Part shown: one piece after another, positions 58,693-64,000 of the stretch
Numbering within the stretch: the stretch's first letter is position 1
Layout of the letters: each line of letters begins with the position of its first letter
From: Lasioglossum baleicum
Taxonomy: Eukaryota > Arthropoda > Insecta > Hymenoptera > Halictidae
Assembly: GCF_051020765.1 (NCBI RefSeq)
Contig: NC_134933.1
Coordinates: 4,933,461 to 4,997,460, forward strand
Reading direction: 5' to 3'
DNA: 64,000 nt
Notes under the pieces: generated by a model
Seen by the model: the letters and a program-made list of their open reading frames with translations, nothing else
Databases searched by the model: none
What the model was told of the DNA's origin: nothing
Made by a program: the position numbers and the translations under genes

Positions 58693-61600
58693 TTTTCGAG
58701 TGTCGAGTACCTGTCGGCTGTCAACTTGTAATGGAGCCGGTAACTAATTTCACAGGAGATTGCGCATGTCCGCCGCCTCCTAATAAACAGAGAGACCGCG
58801 ACGACGAAGCTATCTTTCCATCGACGAACGACCATAATGGCTGTCAAAAGCGTAATGTAGAGGCCACCGGGCGGACAGGAGAACGCGCCAGCGTGTGTCT
58901 CGTTCGAGCGGCCGCGATACCGCGCGAAACTGCGCGGAGATGCCGATAACGACGTCGTTACGTACGCACAGGCGTGACGACTGATTAGGATCGGTCGTAC
59001 GTTCTTGCTCGGCGTTACTAATCGCGGGTCAACGATGTTACCTGCTACGATACGGCTTGTTCCGGCTTTAAAGCGGCAGTGGCAATAATTCGCGTCGGGG
59101 AATATATCGCGACGTGGCCGATTGCTCGACGAGCGTGCCACTAATCCCGCCTTGTCGATCTTCTGCGTTCGTTTCGCTCCCTTTCCCACAGAAAAATCCT
59201 ACAGATCACCACTCTCACTTCTTTGTGCTTCGCTGTATCGAGCACAATCTCACGCTCGTGTCGCAGCTCTGCTCTTAATTAATGCTCGAGATGAATACCA
59301 GCTCCAAGTTGTGAATATCTGGGTTGTCAAACAGGCAAGTTATGGTCGAAGATAGTCTCCCAGGTGAAACAGACTCGGGAGAGCGGAGTTTTGTAAAAGT
59401 AGTTAATGCACTCGGCGCAAGCCTGTCCCGCCAGGTGCACTTACGATAAATTACTCGTATAAGGGATAGTGTAACGATGTTTGACTTGAGAATTGTGCGG
59501 ATGCATTACAATAGAAGCGTGAATGCGCGAGTCCTGTACGCGTGGTCTTCAATGCACGCCTGATGATAACTAAGTGCGTTCCTGGTGGTATCCGACTATG
59601 CTCTCTGACAACTGAATGTGTTCCTGGTGACGTTCCGCTGTGTTCTTAGCGATAACTTTTGTTTCTCTCCTCGGGCCGTTTCGCGTGCTCCGGAGGTGGG
59701 TGTTCCGGAGAGTTTGCTGGCCAGTTGGGTGTGCCTAATGTATGTATCAGTTCTGTTCCTTCTCCTAAGTACTATTCTAGAATCTGTGAAAATCTCCGAA
59801 CGAGGATATGCAGAAAACGCCTCCGAACTCGGAAATCGTTATCGGGCAACAAATTCTAGCTAGAAGAGACGTTCAAACTTGCGGCCAACGAGGAAAGTCT
59901 GCGTACACTTGCTAAAAAAGATCCTTCTCTCAAATTCGTAGAAGAGGGGACTGTACGTGCTGATCTTTCGTTGTGTGCATAACTAAATTCTCTACACGCA
60001 ATTTCAGGAATTAGATGCACAGTTGGAGTGACGACATTGGGTACGCGAACTTTCTGTGTGCTCTGAGGTTTCTGAGATGCGGAGCGCGGGCAACTAAACA
60101 ATTCTAGTTATTATTCATTAGCGGGTGTAGTTGTCGCGGGGGCCTCGAATTCTGTCAATCGGGGCGGTCGACTGGATTGAAAATTTAGCCGTTAGCATTA
60201 GCATCGCGGTGCGGAGGCGCGGTGGACAGGTGTGAACGATCGTGCGGAACGAATCGGAGCGGATCTCGGCGCGTCCCGTCGCGTCGGCGTCTATTTATTT
60301 ATTAACGGCTCGCATCTCGTCGGATTCGGGATTATACGGGGCGGCATGGCATGGGGCGATCCCCAGCGTCCTCGTTACCGGCTTTAATCTTTTCGCTCTA
60401 TCGTACGGATGATTTACTGGCGGCCGGACCGCATTACGCCACTCGATTTTCGCCGGGAATCAGTCGGCGCGTTAACACGGCCGCGCCGTAACACTCCGCG
60501 CCCCGAACAACGTTCCAGCTCGCGTACGTCCGGGCCGTGTTCGAATTTCGGCTCGCGTGTTGACGGCCAGCACCGTGTTTTCGTGTGCGAGAGGACCGGA
60601 GAGCGCGATCCACGCTGATAGCAGCCGGGTAGCAGAGGACGCGTCGTCGCAGACCGACCGGCTGCGTCGCGTCCCGTCGCGTCGATGTGTGACGCGCGAG
60701 CTCGGAGATCGTGTGCGACAAGCCGACCGTTCGCCCCGTTAACCCTGGTGTGGGTACGACAATGTTTCCATTAACTGAATACACGCCAGCCGTGGCTCTA
60801 CGATCGGCCTCGACGTCGCCGCGTGGCTCTCACGAGGAACCCAGGCCAACGCAATTTTCACCTGGAACTCGTCCCACGGCTGGTGTCGTTACGCATGCGT
60901 CAGAAAACAAGGTCTGAGAAATGACAGAAAGTCATTTAGTCTGCTTTATCAATGATTTCTACGTCCAAGTCGACGATGTTACGGTGGCAACGGAACAATT
61001 CCTTTGTCCTCGATGCAGTATCTGGGAGACCTAATTTACGACACCCTCAAATGTCCACGTCACTTTCACTTGCCGGGTTCTACGACGACGAATGCCAAGT
61101 TATCGTCGAAACGCCTCAAAGTCTGCGTTTTCTTACACACGCGCCATTTAGAACGATTCTAGTTCAGTACCAGTCTTAATAAACGTCTTACGACCCTGAG
61201 CGAGTTAAACGTCCGCCGTGCCATAAATCGCCTATACTGTTTGCAGTGGACGTTAACGGCCGACAGAATTGTTATACCTGCGGCGAAAATTTTTGATCAT
61301 TCCGAATGAAATATCGAGTTGTATCCTGACATAATTATCCAACCTACCGTGAAAGTCTCCTATCTAATTAATGATTCGCACCTAAAGCTACTGTTCAAGG
61401 AGAGGTGCAGTATAATTCAATATTAGCTTTTTTTAAAACGCCAAAAGTCTCAAATTTTTTTCAGCCGACTCCTATTATTTTAAGTAGCACGTGTATACAT
61501 TCACGCATATAATGAGATCAAATTAATTTTCTAAAGAGGTTCTAACACGGTTTACAAATATTTAACTCGTTCCAGATCGAACACAAGTTCAGTGTACCTG

Positions 61601-62974
61601 GTGAAGCACAAATCCAGCATCGTTGAGAGTAAGAGCAACGATGCCACGCCTCCCTCGGAGAAACCACGCCCACTCTGTTCAACGAGAGCTGTATGAACAG
61701 TCTTCCACCTCTTCCTCTAATATCACTTGTTCCAGAAGGTAACTCTGAGCATTCCCAGACTAAAAATCGTTTCTTTCCTGTCTTACAATTCGGTTCTCCG
61801 TATTCTAGTGGCGTAGCCGTTGCCAAAACGGCATGTATGTTTAATTCGGTTTCCATATACACGCCCCGGCCACGTTTTTTCGTCGCGAGAGAGACTTTCC
61901 GGGATCGCGCGGCCGTTCGTCGGAATACATTTGCATGGTTCGCTTTTTCCGCGTGTTTATTTACGCTGCCGGCGGAAATTTGTGGTTCCCTCCTTTTCCA
62001 GGCCGTGTTGCGAATTCTCAGCCGAGTTTTCACGTGGCTGAGGTCTAGCCATGCCACCCCCACCGGGAACGGGTTTACACGATAACCCCCCGTCGCGAGG
62101 TGTCGCGTTCGTTTCTTATTAATTAGCAGGACGGACGCGTGCCGGTGAAACGGAACACGAGCGGCGATCGTGGCCGACGATCGGCGAAAGTTTACGTCCC
62201 GGATCGCTTATGAATGCCGATCGCGGGGCCGCGAACTTCAACCGGTGTTCTTATCAGCGCGCTAGATTTACATTCGCAACAAGAACACGGCGGCGGGGGA
62301 ACGCTGGCTGCGATACCGGCGCGTTTACAAACGAGCGGAACGCCGCTGTTGAATTAACAGCCGATCGATATTTCATCAACGTTAATGTATTAATTGCCCG
62401 TTTAATTGCCCCGTACTTTGATCCCCGTGTTCTGTCATACCGAGTGCAAATCGAGCAGAAATCGCTTGCTCTCGATCGCCAAGGATCCCGATCTGGAATT
62501 CCTGTCGGGACTTTTTCGGTCGGTCATGCAACGTCGTTACAGTTCGCTGCTCGCGTTCAGGCACCGTGAGACTTGCCTCGAGCTGACTCGCGCTAGATAT
62601 GATAGCAGCTCGAGTGATTAATGCATGCTAATTCGGAAGTGTTAATTTGTAGACCCGAACGAGACGTCTCGACGTCAATTAACTCTCTTCCGACCCGATG
62701 GAGGTCCGCCGTTTGTCCTCTTGCTCGGCCGAATTCTCTATCAGTATCTGTATCACTGCTAAGTTCGGATCCATTTTCAATTTCACAAAATAAAAAATCC
62801 CACGTCTGAGTAGGTTTAGAAAGAAACTGCAGAGACTGTACGACACACGCCAAATTGAAGAGACACAGACCTACGCGAGACACGATTGCTTTCATATCGT
62901 TATATTTATCTGTAAATAAAATAAAGATTTATAGATAAAAACAGAAAAAATGATTCAGTAAGATATTCAATATA
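58690..62974. other. Non-coding DNA
   Basis: GC-rich with AT-rich breaks near 61240-61560. A two-copy 42-bp tandem repeat lies at 59565-59648. Minus frame 61542-62063 (173 codons) overlaps an opposing plus frame and has no domain. No gene is supported. Confidence 0.5.
59565..59648. repeat. Two-copy imperfect 42-bp tandem repeat
   Basis: Units 59565-59606 and 59607-59648 share GA(T/C)AACT, a GTTCCTGGTG core and TCCG(A/C)(C/T)T(A/G)TG; a partial third GATAACT follows. Confidence 0.6.
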
Positions 62975-63186
62975 CAGGGTGTGGCCGGACGGGTGGTACA
63001 ACCGAGCAGGGGGTGATACTACATGTCAAAATAAGTCGAAAAAAAAGAATAACATCTTTTTGTTTGACGCTACGTTTTAAGTAGAACTGGTTGATCATGG
63101 TCAGACGCGTCGGACGATTCCTATGCAATAGCACGTGTATTCGCTGCATTTTCAAACTCGATTTTCTCGAAAACGAAGCGTTAAAC
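62975..63186. repeat. CAGGGTG-type dispersed repeat
   Basis: It starts TA-CAGGGTGTGGCCGGACG and contains AAAATAAGTCGAAAA. An internal inverted pair lies at 63062-63078 (GTTTGACGCTACGTTTT) and 63170-63186 (AAAACGAAGCGTTAAAC). From memory, repeats starting CAGGGTG with an AAATAAGTCGAAAA segment and a TTTTCGAGAAAATCGAG-like segment are widespread in hymenopteran genomes. The right boundary is not clear and no frame is conserved. Confidence 0.6.
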
Positions 63187-64000
63187 TGTATAATAATAAT
63201 ACCGTTTTTATTCATAATATGTATGTATCGCGGAATCATAAAAAGACAGGATGTACATCGTACGTCGTTCGTCCGCATACGATGACGTTCCTCGGTGCAG
63301 TTCTATAATTTTTAGAAAACTAAAATATAGAAATATCGGATATTTGGCTTTGTGAGCGAGCATTATCCTTTAATAGATTCCCGTCTGGCCGATCGATTCC
63401 GAAACGGATCGGCGACACGACGAAAGAAGTTCGGCGCGACGGCCTGTCTGGTGCAGCCGTAGCCGCATTAATATTTCGTGTCTGAGCGCATTATTCTTCG
63501 CGGCTGGCCTCCGCCGTGTCCTAGATTTCGGTTCTTCTTGTCGTAACGCGATATTAATGCGCGGAAAGATATGAAAGTGTCGTTCCCTTTTACCCGGGAC
63601 GGTGGCGTTCTGCGTTATGAAATAACGACGTCCCGCGACTCCCGCGCGCGCTCCACGCCGGGATCTCGCGCTGCTGTTTGGAGCCGCGGAATATTTTTCA
63701 CGGTATACTGCCTCGAGCGGAGAATGCGCTCGCGCGCAAGCGCTCGCTCGCGAGTTTTGTGCAGCGGTATAAAACGGTCAAGATTACCGGCGAATTTTTT
63801 CACGGAACAACCGACGATATATCTTTTTAATATATACGTTGTTTTTGAAGCGGCACAACGCCGTGGCCACCCCGGTGTCCGTCATGTTTATTATTCCTCC
63901 GTGAAAAAATTAAGTGATAGCTCGGAATAAAAAAGGATATCCCCGCGGCGAGATATCCTTTTCTCCGCGCGAAAAATAACGCGTCCAGGCCGCTTTTGTT
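63187..64000. other. Non-coding DNA with terminal hairpin
   Basis: Frames at 63571-63930 (plus) and 63615-63803 (minus) oppose each other in GC-rich DNA. A perfect 11-bp stem (AAAAGGATATC / GATATCCTTTT, 10-base loop) lies at 63931-63962. No gene is supported. Confidence 0.5.

Overview
This 64 kb window looks like nuclear DNA of an insect, most likely a hymenopteran and plausibly a bee. The reasons are inferential. CpG is not depleted and GC-rich blocks alternate with short AT-rich blocks. There are many (GA)n/(CT)n and (CGA)n microsatellites. Transposons are few, short and non-autonomous, and include TTAA-flanked elements and a CAGGGTG-type repeat that I associate with bee and wasp genomes. 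There is no operon structure, no dense coding, no rRNA, no convincing tRNA and no CRISPR.

No protein-coding gene can be supported. The longest open frames (about 160-260 codons) lie in GC-rich or purine-rich DNA, are low complexity or mirror each other across strands and frames, and contain no domain I recognise. The window therefore reads as intergenic DNA or one or more very long introns. A few short splice-bounded segments could be real exons of a gene with distant neighbours. The best is a 51-nt minus-strand segment at 30070-30120; 22745-22817 and 9623-9658 are weaker. All are low confidence.

The firmest content is repeats. A 240-bp TTAA-flanked element sits at 309-548, with a diverged partial copy near 37966-38130. 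A 66-bp tandem array lies at 17932-18100. A 542-bp fold-back Tc1/mariner-type element (26948-27489, TA duplication) is nested inside an older TTAA element (26810-27609). A decayed Tc1-type transposase lies at 31650-32205 and is itself interrupted by another repeat. A 144-bp mariner-type element is at 34216-34359. A diverged 177-bp-period duplication is at 35191-35504. A two-copy dispersed repeat is at 49562 and 57799, and a CAGGGTG-type repeat is at 62975-63186.

The GC-rich stretches carry long GA/CT tracts (791-814, 960-1410, 2767-2929, 14606-14644, 58637-58689), a (CG)11 run at 48578-48599 and strong G-quadruplex motifs (40242-40296, 53265-53282, 32804-32831 on the minus strand). AT-richer stretches hold a cluster of five AGATAA sites (40860-41363), two inverted Sox-like palindromes and several perfect hairpins. 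These are candidate regulatory or structural elements; no gene partner can be named from this window.
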